Of a stretch of 64,000 nucleotides of DNA, positions 31,685 to 40,594 are shown in pieces (position 1 is the stretch's first letter; each line of letters starts with the position of its first letter). Origin of the DNA: Streptomyces sp. NRRL F-525. Its GTDB lineage: Bacteria > Actinomycetota > Actinomycetes > Streptomycetales > Streptomycetaceae. Both the position numbers and the translations under genes were made by a program. The stretch covers positions 1-64,000 of the forward strand of contig NZ_JNXE01000037.1 in assembly GCF_000716605.1 (NCBI RefSeq), in the 5' to 3' direction. The notes below the pieces were generated by a model. That model saw nothing but the letters and a program-made list of their open reading frames with translations, was not told the origin of the DNA and made no database searches.

Positions 31685-32335
31685 ATGGACGGCATGGTCG
31701 AAGGGCTCAGGGAGCGGAAGAAGCGGCAGACCAGGCAGTACATCTCCGATGTTGCCACCGGCCTGTTCATGGAGCGCGGCTTCGACGCGGTCACCGTCGC
31801 CGAGGTCGCCGAGGCGGCCGACGTCTCGGTCAACACGGTCTACAACTACTTCTCCACCAAGGAGGACCTGTTCCTCGACCGCGCCGACGACCAGCGCGAA
31901 CGGCTCGCCCGCTGGGTGCGCGCCCGGGACGCGGGGGAGTCCGCCGCCGCGGCCGTCCTGCGGGAACTGCGCGCCGAACTGGAGGCCGTCTCGCCGCGCG
32001 TGGGCCTGATGCCGGGATTCGAGCGGTTCATGGCGGTCGTCGAGGCCGCGCCCACGCTCCGGCTGCGCCTCATGGCCGTCCGGCACGAGCTGATCGAACG
32101 CCTGGAGGCCGCCCTGCGCGAGGAGACCGCGGCAACGGACGAGGACATCACCCCGCGGCTGATGGCCGGCCAGATCAACTGGCTGCACGAGGCGCTGACG
32201 GACTTCGTCCGCCGCGGCATGACCGCCGGCCGCGCACCCGGCGAGGTCTCCCGTGAGGCCCTCGGTCTACTCGACGACCTGGAGGACCTCTTGAGCGAGA
32301 GAGTCCTCAACTACGCCGTACGGGGGGTCGAATGA
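31685..32335 (+). CDS. TetR-family transcriptional regulator
   Basis: The 216-residue protein has an N-terminal TetR helix-turn-helix (RKKRQTRQYISDVATGLFMERGFDAVTVAEVAEAADVSVNTVYNYFSTKEDLF region, residues ~5-55), followed by a helical ligand-binding domain without recognisable specificity. It is divergent from the ABC exporter and most likely represses it. Possible starts are GTG 31676, ATG 31685 and ATG 31694; none has a strong ribosome site, and a leaderless mRNA is possible. I chose 31685. Confidence 0.85.
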   Translation: MDGMVEGLRERKKRQTRQYISDVATGLFMERGFDAVTVAEVAEAADVSVNTVYNYFSTKEDLFLDRADDQRERLARWVRARDAGESAAAAVLRELRAELEAVSPRVGLMPGFERFMAVVEAAPTLRLRLMAVRHELIERLEAALREETAATDEDITPRLMAGQINWLHEALTDFVRRGMTAGRAPGEVSREALGLLDDLEDLLSERVLNYAVRGVE

Positions 32336-32470
32336 CCCGTGCCGGTGTGATGTCCGTCAGATGAGACGTGACGCGCGTTACTAACCGGTCACACAGCGCC
32401 GCACCTTCGCTAGTGTCCGCCGAGAGGCATACGGATACACGCTGTAAGCGTTTCAAAGGGGAGTCGCACA

Positions 32471-33319
32471 GTGGCACGGAAGCTTGCCGTCATCGGCGCC
32501 GGACTCATGGGTTCCGGTATCGCCCAGGTCTCCGCGCAGGCGGGCTGGGACGTCGTCCTGCGCGATGTCACCGACGAGGCCCTGAAGCGTGGCACCGACG
32601 GCATCAAGGCCTCGTACGACAAGTTCGTGAGCAAGGGCAGGTTGGAGGCGCACGACGCCGACGCGGCTCTTGGGCGCATCACCGCGACCACCGATCTCGA
32701 CGCCGTCGCCGACGCGGACATCGTCGTCGAGGCCGTCTTCGAGAAGCTCGAGATCAAGCACGAGATCTTCCGCGCGCTGGACAAGATCGTGCGCGAGGAC
32801 GCCGTCCTCGCCTCCAACACCTCCGCCATCCCGATCACGAAGATCGCGGCCGTGACGGAGCGTCCGGAGCGCGTCGTGGGAACGCACTTCTTCTCGCCGG
32901 TCCCGATGATGGGCCTGTGCGAGCTGGTGCGCGGATACAAGACGAGCGACGAAACCCTGGCCACCGCAAGGGAGTTCGCCGAATCCGTCGGCAAGACCTG
33001 CATCGTCGTCAATCGTGACGTGGCCGGGTTCGTGACGACCCGTCTCATCTCGGCGCTCGTCGTCGAGGCGGCGAAGCTGTACGAGTCGGGCGTCGCCACC
33101 GCCGAGGACATCGACCTCGCCTGCAAGCTGGGCTTCGGCCACGCGATGGGCCCGCTGGCCACCGCGGACCTCACCGGCGTCGACATCCTGCTGCACGCGA
33201 CGAGCAACATCTACACCGAGTCACAGGACGAGAAGTTCGCCCCGCCGGAGCTGATGCGCCGAATGGTGGACGCCGGTGACATCGGACGCAAGAGCGGGCA
33301 GGGCTTCTACAAGCACTGA
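32471..33319 (+). CDS. 3-hydroxybutyryl-CoA dehydrogenase
   Basis: The enzyme interconverts 3-hydroxybutyryl-CoA and acetoacetyl-CoA with NAD(P). The 282-residue single-domain protein has the Rossmann motif VIGAGLMGSGIAQ, the catalytic region VVGTHFFSPVPMM (His-Glu pair with CELV), NRDVAGFVTTRL and the C-terminal LGFGHAMGPL and GRKSGQGFYKH. GTG at 32471 has AAAGGGGAG about 9 bases upstream. A GTGAC...GTCAC dyad at 32368-32392 and a TAGTGT box at 32411 lie upstream and may be its control region. It could act in butyrate, crotonyl-CoA/ethylmalonyl-CoA or fatty-acid metabolism. Confidence 0.93.
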   Translation: MARKLAVIGAGLMGSGIAQVSAQAGWDVVLRDVTDEALKRGTDGIKASYDKFVSKGRLEAHDADAALGRITATTDLDAVADADIVVEAVFEKLEIKHEIFRALDKIVREDAVLASNTSAIPITKIAAVTERPERVVGTHFFSPVPMMGLCELVRGYKTSDETLATAREFAESVGKTCIVVNRDVAGFVTTRLISALVVEAAKLYESGVATAEDIDLACKLGFGHAMGPLATADLTGVDILLHATSNIYTESQDEKFAPPELMRRMVDAGDIGRKSGQGFYKH

Positions 33320-33473
33320 AACCGCACACGCCCCTGCCCCATCACACGCAGGGGTGAATTCGGTATCGGTTCGCTCACAGACGGCAACTTCGTGGCGCTT
33401 CACGCAGTCAGAGGTTGCATCACCGACTTCGCCGATATCACCGAGTACGCCACCGCACTCACGGGGAGCGCAT

Positions 33474-33797
33474 ATGTACATCAGGGGCGACCACGTCGAG
33501 CTGGTCGTCGGGGGCCGCCTCGACGTCCGCAGCGCGGCGGACGCCCGTACGGTCCTGCACTCGGCCGTCGACGACGGAGTCGGCGATCTGGTGCTGGACC
33601 TGTCCGAGCTCGACTCCTGGGACGCCACCGGCCTCGGCGTCATCATGGGGGCCCACCGACGGGCCGGCCGCTGCGGCCGCCGCCTGGTGCTGCGCCGCGT
33701 ACCGCCGCAGATGCAGCGCCTGCTCGTGGCCACCCGGCTGCACCGCATCCTCGCCATCGAGGGCGGGATCGGGGTCGAGTCCCTTCCCAGGGTGTGA
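33474..33797 (+). CDS. STAS-domain anti-sigma factor antagonist
   Basis: The 107-residue protein is a single STAS domain like SpoIIAA/BldG. The phosphorylation motif DSSG reads D50-A51-T52-G53 (SWDATGLGVIMGAHRRA), so T52 would take the phosphate in place of Ser. The C-terminal strand-helix is LVLRRVPPQMQRLLVATRL. The ATG at 33474 has CGGGGAG 5 bases upstream; a longer frame from 33276 has no support. No anti-sigma kinase gene is next to it, so its partner is elsewhere. A 25-base palindrome follows the stop. Confidence 0.85.
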   Translation: MYIRGDHVELVVGGRLDVRSAADARTVLHSAVDDGVGDLVLDLSELDSWDATGLGVIMGAHRRAGRCGRRLVLRRVPPQMQRLLVATRLHRILAIEGGIGVESLPRV

Positions 33798-33806
33798 TCC
33801 CAAAGC

Positions 33807-33831
33807 GTGTCACTTTCGCCGAAAGTGACAC
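33807..33831. terminator. Perfect 25-base palindrome after the STAS gene
   Basis: GTGTCACTTTCG and CGAAAGTGACAC flank one C, 9 bases after the STAS stop codon, and a third half-like CACTTTTCGG follows at 33831-33840. It may be a terminator, but the AT-rich arms and third copy also suit an operator for the 34087 gene. Confidence 0.6.
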
Positions 33832-34086
33832 ACTTTTCGGAAGAGGCCCGGTCGGGGGCTCGCGAAACACGCACCGCGCACAATCCTCATGAGACTGTGA
33901 CGTCTCGGACGGCGCGGTACCCCGGGCTGTCGTAGATACTGTGCGAAGGTTTAGGGTTCGGTCGCCCGCTGCCTTACAACCCTTCGAGCGGGCCCGGACC
34001 AGAAGCGACAGCGCGGTGTGCACAAGGCCGGGAGGGGCCTTGGGTCCTGTCGACCCGCACACGACGCTTTTGGGGGGCTTGGACCT

Positions 34087-36606
34087 ATGGACCCGATCGA
34101 CCGGGGACCCGAGGAGTACGGCCATGACGGCGACGACACGTCGTCACGTCAGCGCCCGCCCCGGGAACCCCTCACACCCGACTTCGGCCAGCACACACCC
34201 GCGCTCGCCCGCACCGTGCAACTGGTCACCGGTGACTTCCTGCTCACCGTCAACCCCGTCGACGGCAGCGAGATCGAGGTCTGCCCGCCCGGACAGCGGC
34301 CCGGCCGGCCCGCGAAGTTCGGCGCCGCCGAGCGCGCCGAGGCGGCCCGCGCCGCCAGGCCGCCCGTCCCGCCCGGCCTGAACCGCCCCGAACCGCCGCT
34401 CCTGGAGCGCCAGGAGGAGCGCGAGCGTCTCGTACGGCTGCTCGCCCGCGGCCGTTCGGTCCGTCTCACCGGCCCCTCGGGCTCCGGCCGCACCAGCCTG
34501 CTCGACCTCGTCGCCGAGGACTGCCTGGACCTCGCCCCCGACGGCGTGATCCGCCTCACGGGCTTCCACCGCACGTCCACCGACCTCCTGTACGACCTCT
34601 TCTACGCCGTCTACGACGCACCCCTGCACCGGCCCGGCCGGGAGGAACTCCTCGCGCTGACACGGGAGATCGGCGCCGTCGTCGTCCTGGACGACATCGA
34701 GTTCGGCGCCGCCGCCCTCGACGAACTCCTCGACGCGACGCCCGAGTGCGCGTTCCTGATCGCCGCGACCCCGGAGATCCCGGCACCGTCCGCGGACTCC
34801 GCGATCGAGGAGGTCTTCCTCGGCGGTCTGGGCCGGCCCGGCGCCGTGGAGGTCCTGGAGCGTGCCGTGGGCCGCGTCCTCACCGAGGAGGAGGCGAACT
34901 GGGCGGGCGACCTCTACTTCGAGTCCGAGGGCCTGCCCCTGCGCTTCGTCCAGGCCGGCGCCCTGCTCCGCCAGCGCGACCAACTGCGCGTCGGCACCAG
35001 CGCCGTCGAGGAGTTCGGCGTCTTCCAGGACGCGCCCCCGGTCGACGAGCCCTTCGACGCCCCGCCGCTCGACCCGGACGAGGCCGACGCCGTACCCCTG
35101 CCGTCGCTCGGGGAGGCCGCCGCGCCCGCGCCGCTGCTCGCCTCGCGGCTCTCCACCTCGGCGCGGGCCACCCTGCGCTTCGCCGTCGCGCTCGGCGGTG
35201 AGGTGCCGCACCAGGCGCATCTGCCCGCGCTCGTCGGCGACACCCACGCGGACGCCGCCCTCGGCGAACTCGCGGGCTGCGGACTGGTCTCCCCGGTCGG
35301 CTCCCGCTACCGGCTCGCCGCCGGCGTCCAGACCCAGCTGGAGGCCGCCGGATACGGCGACGACGTCGCGTCCGGTGCCCTCATCGCCGCTCTGCACTAC
35401 TCCTGGTGGGCCGGGCACCCGTCGGTCACGCCCGCGCGTGTGTGCGCCGAGGCCGACGCCCTGCTCGCTGCCCTCGTCGCACTCCTGCCGGCGACGACCC
35501 CGCCCGGCGACGGCGAGGAGAGCACCACCGTCCATCTCGCCCGCACGGCGGCGCCCGCGTTCGCCGCCGGACTGCACTGGAGCGCCTGGGAGCGGGTGCT
35601 GCGCTCCGGCTTCGAGGCCGCGGGGCTCGCCGCCGATGTGAGTGAACAGGCCTATTTCCAGCATGAGTTGGGCGTCCTCGCGCTGTGCGAGGGCGACCTC
35701 GACCGGGCCCGGGCCGAACTGGAGTCGTCCATCGGCCTGCGCGGCGAGGCCGCCGACAAGCGCGGCGCCGTCGCGGGCCGCCGCGCCCTCGCGCTGGTCG
35801 CCGACCGCTCCGGCATCGCGCTCCCCCTCGGTTCCACGGCGGGCGAGGAAGTGCCGGACGCGCACTACGAGGAGTCGGCCACGCCGCCCGGCGGCATACC
35901 GGCGCCCTTCCCGCCGCTCCAGCCGCCCGGCGACACGTACACCCTCGTCGCACACCAGCCCTCGCCCCCGAAGCCGCACAACAAGGCCCGGGGCGGCCTG
36001 CGCGGCTACGCCCGGCGCAACCTCGTCGCGGCCGGCGCGGGCGTCCTGCTCGCCGCCGTCCTCGGCACGGTCGTCACCCTCGGCGCCACGTCCAACAACA
36101 ACGCCGACAACCCGTCCGACAAGGTCGGCGTCAACCCGTCCGCCAGCCAGGGCACCGACGACGACAGCCTCGGCGCGGACAAGGCGAAGAAGGACGACGG
36201 CACCGGCACGGGCACCGCGACCAGCCGACCCACCGACCCGGGCCCGGACGGGACTTACGGCACGTCGGACGATCCGACGCCGACGGACAGCGGCCGGCCC
36301 TCGGACACTCCGAGCGGGACGAGCAGTTCGGGGGGCGGGCACACGACCCCGTCGCCGAGCAAGTCCACGTCCAAGCCGCCTACGTCGAGCCCGACCACGA
36401 CGAAGCCGACGGACCCGAGCTCTCCGTCGTCGCCGACTCCGAGCGATTCCCCGACGCCGACTGACACGCCCACGCCGTCGGTCACCCCGTCCATGGAGAC
36501 CTCGGCAAGCGGCGCAGCCTCAAGTGCCCCGGTAGAGACGGCCAGTTCGGCCGCGCCCGAGAGCGCCGGCGCGGACACGTCGAGTAGCGCGGGTGCCGTG
36601 ATCTGA
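34087..36606 (+). CDS. Large P-loop membrane protein with atypical Walker A and Ser/Thr/Pro-rich tail
   Basis: The 839-residue protein is not a recognised enzyme. Residues 1-110 are polar. Residues 129-137 read GPSGSGRTS, a Walker A in which the essential Lys is Arg. A Walker-B-like VVVLDDIEF follows (D202, D203), then AFLIAATPEIPAP, an AAA/STAND-like order. The middle (about 340-640) is Ala-rich and helical. One membrane segment lies at about 645-666 (RNLVAAGAGVLLAAVLGTVVTLGA region), after which about 170 residues are Asp-rich and then Ser/Thr/Pro-rich, as in surface-exposed linkers. The N-terminus is thus cytoplasmic and the tail outside. The ATG at 34087 follows a G-run. Function unknown; signalling or scaffold is guesswork. 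Confidence 0.8.
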   Translation: MDPIDRGPEEYGHDGDDTSSRQRPPREPLTPDFGQHTPALARTVQLVTGDFLLTVNPVDGSEIEVCPPGQRPGRPAKFGAAERAEAARAARPPVPPGLNRPEPPLLERQEERERLVRLLARGRSVRLTGPSGSGRTSLLDLVAEDCLDLAPDGVIRLTGFHRTSTDLLYDLFYAVYDAPLHRPGREELLALTREIGAVVVLDDIEFGAAALDELLDATPECAFLIAATPEIPAPSADSAIEEVFLGGLGRPGAVEVLERAVGRVLTEEEANWAGDLYFESEGLPLRFVQAGALLRQRDQLRVGTSAVEEFGVFQDAPPVDEPFDAPPLDPDEADAVPLPSLGEAAAPAPLLASRLSTSARATLRFAVALGGEVPHQAHLPALVGDTHADAALGELAGCGLVSPVGSRYRLAAGVQTQLEAAGYGDDVASGALIAALHYSWWAGHPSVTPARVCAEADALLAALVALLPATTPPGDGEESTTVHLARTAAPAFAAGLHWSAWERVLRSGFEAAGLAADVSEQAYFQHELGVLALCEGDLDRARAELESSIGLRGEAADKRGAVAGRRALALVADRSGIALPLGSTAGEEVPDAHYEESATPPGGIPAPFPPLQPPGDTYTLVAHQPSPPKPHNKARGGLRGYARRNLVAAGAGVLLAAVLGTVVTLGATSNNNADNPSDKVGVNPSASQGTDDDSLGADKAKKDDGTGTGTATSRPTDPGPDGTYGTSDDPTPTDSGRPSDTPSGTSSSGGGHTTPSPSKSTSKPPTSSPTTTKPTDPSSPSSPTPSDSPTPTDTPTPSVTPSMETSASGAASSAPVETASSAAPESAGADTSSSAGAVI

Positions 36607-36634
36607 CTCGCGTACGACAGTCCCGTAGGACATG

Positions 36635-36669
36635 AAAGGGCCGGCTCCGATGATCGGAACCGGCCCTTT
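36635..36669. terminator. Bidirectional terminator between convergent genes
   Basis: AAAGGGCCGG (36635-36644) pairs with CCGGCCCTTT (36660-36669), and an inner TCCGA/TCGGA pair extends it past one mismatch. It lies between the P-loop gene and nucS, which converge. Confidence 0.88.
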
Positions 36670-36715
36670 TCGTCGTGGTGAAGTCAGGGTGAAGTCGGTG
36701 TCTGGCGACGGGTGT

Positions 36716-37387
36716 TCAGAACAGGCGGAGCTTGTCGTCCTCGATGCCGCGCAGGGCGTTGTAGTCGAGGACCGTGCAGCCGATGCCGCGGTCCGTGGCG
36801 AGGACGCGGGCCTGCGGCTTGATCTCCTGGGCGGCGAAGATGCCGCGGACCGGGGCGAGATGGGGATCGCGGTTCAACAGCTCCAGGTAGCGCGTGAGTT
36901 GCTCCACGCCGTCGATCTCGCCGCGCCGCTTGATCTCGATCGCGACGGTCTGGCCCTCGCCGTCCCGGCACAGGATGTCGACCGGTCCGATGGCCGTCAT
37001 GTACTCGCGGCGGATCAGCGTGTAGCCCTCGCCGAGGGTGTCGATGCGGTCGGCCAGCAGCTCCTGGAGGTGCGCTTCCACGCCGTCCTTGATCAGGCCG
37101 GGGTCCACGCCGAGTTCGTGCGAGGAGTCGTGGAGGATCTCCTCCATCGTGATGATGAGCTTCTCGCCCGCCTTGTTGATGACGGTCCAGACGCCTTCGT
37201 CGTCGCCTGAACCCTCCTTCAGCGTGCAGGGCGGAGACATCCAGTTGAGGGGCTTGTAGGCCCGGTCGTCCGCGTGGATCGAGACGCTGCCGTCCGCCTT
37301 CACCAGGATCAGACGGGGGGCGGAGGCGAGGTGGGCGGTGAGCCGGCCCGCGTAGTCCACGGAACACCGGGCAATGACGAGACGCAT
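36716..37387 (-). CDS. nucS: Mismatch-specific endonuclease NucS/EndoMS
   Basis: NucS replaces MutS/MutL in actinobacteria: it cuts both strands at mismatches and lowers mutation rates. The 223-residue product has the N-terminal DNA-binding/dimer part ([16 protein letters not shown]..., KPLNWMSPP) and the C-terminal PD-(D/E)XK nuclease part with GPVDILCRD and [22 protein letters not shown], then the C-terminal tail ending DDKLRLF, like the clamp-binding motif of the family. The ATG at 37387 is preferred to a TTG three codons earlier. Confidence 0.95.
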   Translation of the reverse strand: MRLVIARCSVDYAGRLTAHLASAPRLILVKADGSVSIHADDRAYKPLNWMSPPCTLKEGSGDDEGVWTVINKAGEKLIITMEEILHDSSHELGVDPGLIKDGVEAHLQELLADRIDTLGEGYTLIRREYMTAIGPVDILCRDGEGQTVAIEIKRRGEIDGVEQLTRYLELLNRDPHLAPVRGIFAAQEIKPQARVLATDRGIGCTVLDYNALRGIEDDKLRLF

Positions 37388-37640
37388 GGTCGGCAACGCT
37401 ACTCGACGGGCGTAGGTGCACGCGATTCGCCCTGGAAGACCCGTGACGCCCGTTGTTCATTCTTGGCCGATTGTGGGCCCATTGAGAGTTCCCTATGTAC
37501 GCATTCTCCTGGTGCCGCCCTCCTCCGTTGCCTACCGTATAAGCGGGAGGTCGCGAGACATGTACGCAGCGTGTTCGTCATCGCGGACTCCCTTACCTGT
37601 CCGGCAACCCCCGCGCGTTGGGGGTGCGAGAGGAGAACCC

Positions 37641-38033
37641 ATGTCGCTCGACGTCTCACCGGCCCTACTCGAAAAGGCCGAGCGAGGCGAGGTCGACGAA
37701 GCTGAATTCGTCGACTGCGTCCGGACCTCCCTGCCTTACGCATGGGAGATGGTCAGCTCCCTGGTGGCTCAGCTGAAGGTCGACGGCGGTGCGTTCGCCG
37801 ACAACCAGACGCCGCCGCCGGACGAGCAGGCACGCGGTCAGTTGCTGCGTGCGCTCGCGAGTGACGCGATACGCGGCGCGCTGCAGCGGCACTTCGGTGT
37901 ACGCCTCGCCTTCCAGAACTGCCACCGGGTGGCGGTGTTCCCGCTGGACGGCTCGGTCGACGAGACGCTGGCCCGCTTCACCTCGGTGCGCAGTCAGCTG
38001 CTGAACCAGTCCCCGGAGTTCAGGGACTGCTGA
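37641..38033 (+). CDS. SCO5389-family protein
   Basis: The 130-residue acidic protein is highly conserved in streptomycetes but has no known function. It has no membrane segment or signal. Visible features are SLDVSPALLEKAERGEVDEAEFVDCVRTSLPYAWEMV at the N-terminus (as written in parts: ALLEKAERGEVDEAEF, SLPYAWEMV) and NCHRVAVFPLDGSVDETLARF at the C-terminus. The ATG at 37641 has GAGAGGAGA 5 bases upstream, a strong site. An imperfect hairpin with CCCCC/GGGGG arms at 37604-37623 lies just ahead of the ribosome site. The upstream 253 bases hold no other gene. Confidence 0.8.
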   Translation: MSLDVSPALLEKAERGEVDEAEFVDCVRTSLPYAWEMVSSLVAQLKVDGGAFADNQTPPPDEQARGQLLRALASDAIRGALQRHFGVRLAFQNCHRVAVFPLDGSVDETLARFTSVRSQLLNQSPEFRDC

Positions 38034-38125
38034 CGCGGCGGACGGCGCACTGCTTGCCGCTCCGTACGCGGGAGGTGCTCTGTACGGGGCGGCAAGCTCC
38101 CCGCGGAACGTCCAGCGCGGTTCGC

Positions 38126-39154
38126 TCAGCCGAGGTGAGGGAGCACCTCGGCTCCGAGCCGCCGTACGTTCTCCTCGGTCGCCGCGAGGTCCCCGGACCC
38201 CTCGACGAGCAGCGCGAAACGGGAGATGCCGGTCCGCTCCGAGGTCGCCGCGAGCCGGTCGACGCACAGCCGCGGGGTGCCCACCGGGTGCAGCCCGCAG
38301 AGGAGTTCGGTGTACGCGAGCGGGTCGCGCATGCGGCGCTCGCGGTCATCGACCGTCACATGGGCGTCCAGCCCCTGCTTGAGCCAGCCCGGCATCGCCT
38401 TCACCAGGGCCTCCACCGCGTCGGCACGCTTGTCCGCGATCTGGCAGACACCGGCCGACACATGGGCCGCCCCGCGGATCTCCTCCGCCGGCCGCCCCGC
38501 CGCCCGCGCCAACTGCCGCCACAGGGCGACCATTTCGGCTTTCTCCTCGTCCCCGACATGCATGCCCAGCAGCATCGGAAGGCCCCGCTCGGCCGCCAGC
38601 CGCACGCTCGCGGGGGAGGTGCAGGCGACGACGACCTCGGGGCCCGGCGCGTCCGACAGCGCCTCCGACGGCCTTGGTACGACGGGTACTTCACGGAACG
38701 CGAAGCGGTCCCCGGTGCCCGCGACCGACGGCTCACGCAGCCAGCTCATCAGCAGATCGAGTGATTCCGGGAACCCCTGTTCGTACGCGGCGAGGCCCGA
38801 ACCGAACACCTCCAGGTCGACCCACGGCCCGCCGCGCCCCACGCCCAGCGAGAAGCGCCCCCCGCTCGTCACGTGCAGCAGCGCGGCCTGCTCGCCGAGG
38901 GCGACCGGGTGGACGGTGGGCAGCACGCTGACCGCGGTGCCGACGCGGATGCGCTGGGTGCGGCCCAGCAGTAACGCGGCCAGGGTGACCGCGGACGGGC
39001 AGGTGCCGTAGGGCACGAAGTGGTGCTCGGCCAGCCAGGCCGTGTCGAGACCGGCCTCCTCCGCGACCTCCACCGAGCGGACCGCGCGGTGCAGGGCCTC
39101 CCCCTGGCCCTGCCCCGGGAACTGGGCCGCCAACACAAAACTTCCGACGCGCAT
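38126..39154 (-). CDS. LLM-class flavin-dependent oxidoreductase
   Basis: The 342-residue protein belongs to the luciferase-like monooxygenase family of FMN- or F420-dependent enzymes with a TIM-barrel fold. Features are EAGLDTAWLAEHHF, with the conserved HH-type pair, TQRIRVGTAVSVLP, LGVGRGGPW and VVACTSPASVRLAAERGLPM. The ATG at 39154 has GCAGGAAA upstream; the longer open frame to 39673 crosses another gene. The substrate is not identifiable. It stands alone and diverges from the small gene at 39376. Confidence 0.87.
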   Translation of the reverse strand: MRVGSFVLAAQFPGQGQGEALHRAVRSVEVAEEAGLDTAWLAEHHFVPYGTCPSAVTLAALLLGRTQRIRVGTAVSVLPTVHPVALGEQAALLHVTSGGRFSLGVGRGGPWVDLEVFGSGLAAYEQGFPESLDLLMSWLREPSVAGTGDRFAFREVPVVPRPSEALSDAPGPEVVVACTSPASVRLAAERGLPMLLGMHVGDEEKAEMVALWRQLARAAGRPAEEIRGAAHVSAGVCQIADKRADAVEALVKAMPGWLKQGLDAHVTVDDRERRMRDPLAYTELLCGLHPVGTPRLCVDRLAATSERTGISRFALLVEGSGDLAATEENVRRLGAEVLPHLG

Positions 39155-39375
39155 GGCTTTTCCTGCTTCCTTGGCTCCGACACGGAGCTCCCCCACCGGG
39201 CATAACCGCCCGACACGTGCCGAGGACACGGCCTGGCAAAGAGATTTGCGGATTGTCTGCAGAATGCGCGGTCCCGAGGGGGACTTGTACGGGTTGATGC
39301 CCTTCGCGTACCCCTGTCCGCGCCACGTAGGCTGGACACAGCCCTTGCCTCCTGTATAGCCCCGTGAGGTGTTCT

Positions 39376-39708
39376 GTGTCCCCGCGTCGCAACCGACCCA
39401 AGGAGTCCGGTTCCTCCGGCCAGAGTGCCGACGACGAGCGCTCGGGCCGCTACGGCGGCTGGCAGTCCACGGAAGCCTGGCAGGGCGAGGAGTGGAGCGT
39501 GCGCCATGTCGCCGGGGCGAGCTCCGAGGGCAAGACGTACCGCTGCCCCGGCTGCGACCAGCAGATCCCCTCCGGCGTCCCGCACGTCGTGGCCTGGCCG
39601 GAGCACGCGGGCGTCGACGACCGCCGCCACTGGCACAAGGCCTGCTGGAACGCGAAGGACCGCCGCACCACACGGGTGCAGCGGTCCAGGAACGCGCCCA
39701 GGTTCTAG
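39376..39708 (+). CDS. Small conserved protein with Cys/His zinc-ribbon-like motif
   Basis: The 110-residue basic protein has CPGCDQQI near residue 57 followed by HVVAWPEHAGVDDRRHWHKACW, so a CxxC...H...HxxC metal site is plausible. The N-terminal half is polar (SPRRNRPKESG) and ends in a basic tail (TTRVQRSRNAPRF). Homologues are usually labelled ATP/GTP-binding protein, which nothing in the sequence supports. GTG at 39376 has GAGGTG 5 bases upstream; a GTG at 39364 is possible. TAGGCT at 39328 could be its -10 box. It ends convergently, 13 bases from the permease gene. Confidence 0.75.
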   Translation: MSPRRNRPKESGSSGQSADDERSGRYGGWQSTEAWQGEEWSVRHVAGASSEGKTYRCPGCDQQIPSGVPHVVAWPEHAGVDDRRHWHKACWNAKDRRTTRVQRSRNAPRF

Positions 39709-39721
39709 CCGGTCCTACGGC

Positions 39722-40594
39722 TCAGACGTCCCGCTGCTCCAGCAGCGCGACCGCGCCCGCGAACGCCACGGCCGTCACGCCGACGATGATCCACAGCGGG
39801 TCCCAGCCCGAAGGGCCGGACTCCGTCAGGGAGTTGGAGTAGAAGACGCTCAGCTGGTTCGGGATCGAGTACTCGAACAGCGCCTGGCGCACGCCCTCCA
39901 GGGACTGCGAGAACATGAACAGCGCGATGACCAGCGGGGCGAGGACCGCGCCGATCATGACGGTGATCGCGCCCGCCGAGTGCCGGATGATCGAGCCGAC
40001 GATCAGCGAGAGCAGCCCGAGCAGCGCGATGTAGAGCGAGACGCCGACCGTCCCCTTGAACCACTCGCCGGCGGACGGGTCCTTCGCGCCGTTGTTCTCC
40101 AGCAGCGAGGCGTCCACGAAGGCGATGAACCCCGAGGCCACCAGCGTCACCACGAAGGCGACCCCGAAGAACACGATCGACTTCGCCGCGAGGACCCGGC
40201 CGCGGCTGGGGCAGGCGGTCATCGTCGTGCGGATCATGCCCGTGCCGTACTCGGAGGCCGTGGTCAGCACGCCGAGCGTGATGATGCACATGGAGCCGAG
40301 CAGCAGCCCGAAGAAGCCGAGGGAGAGCGGGTTCTCGCCGTTCATCTCGGACGAGGAGCTGCTGACCACGAGGGCGGCGAGCAGGCCGATGCCGACGACG
40401 AGGACCACGAACACGCCGAGCGTCCAGATCGTCGAGCGCACCGACTTGATCTTCGTCCACTCGGAGGCGAGCGCGTGCCCGAGATGCGTGCGCACCACCG
40501 GGATCGGCGAGGTGTACCCGCCGTACGAAGGACCGTTCGGCGCCTGCCAGTTGGGCACGGCTGCCTGCGGCATCGGGGGCTGGGGCGTACTCAT
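39722..40594 (-). CDS. ABC transporter permease, tandem pair A
   Basis: The 290-residue permease has a Pro-rich cytoplasmic N-terminus (MSTPQPPMPQAAVPNWQAP) and about six membrane segments. HALASEWTKIKSVRSTIWTL and SEYGTGMIRTTMTACPSRG are shared, with small changes, with the permease at 42017, so the two are paralogues. The start overlaps the stop of the ATPase gene (ATGA), so translation is coupled. It forms a transporter with that ATPase; the substrate is unknown. Confidence 0.87.
   Translation of the reverse strand: MSTPQPPMPQAAVPNWQAPNGPSYGGYTSPIPVVRTHLGHALASEWTKIKSVRSTIWTLGVFVVLVVGIGLLAALVVSSSSSEMNGENPLSLGFFGLLLGSMCIITLGVLTTASEYGTGMIRTTMTACPSRGRVLAAKSIVFFGVAFVVTLVASGFIAFVDASLLENNGAKDPSAGEWFKGTVGVSLYIALLGLLSLIVGSIIRHSAGAITVMIGAVLAPLVIALFMFSQSLEGVRQALFEYSIPNQLSVFYSNSLTESGPSGWDPLWIIVGVTAVAFAGAVALLEQRDV

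Noticed and set aside
33940..34010. Possible tRNA-like fold near GGTTCGGTCGCCCGC
   Set aside because: It has no acceptor stem, anticodon arm or correct T-arm spacing; only a short GCCCGCT/AGCGGGC pair is present.
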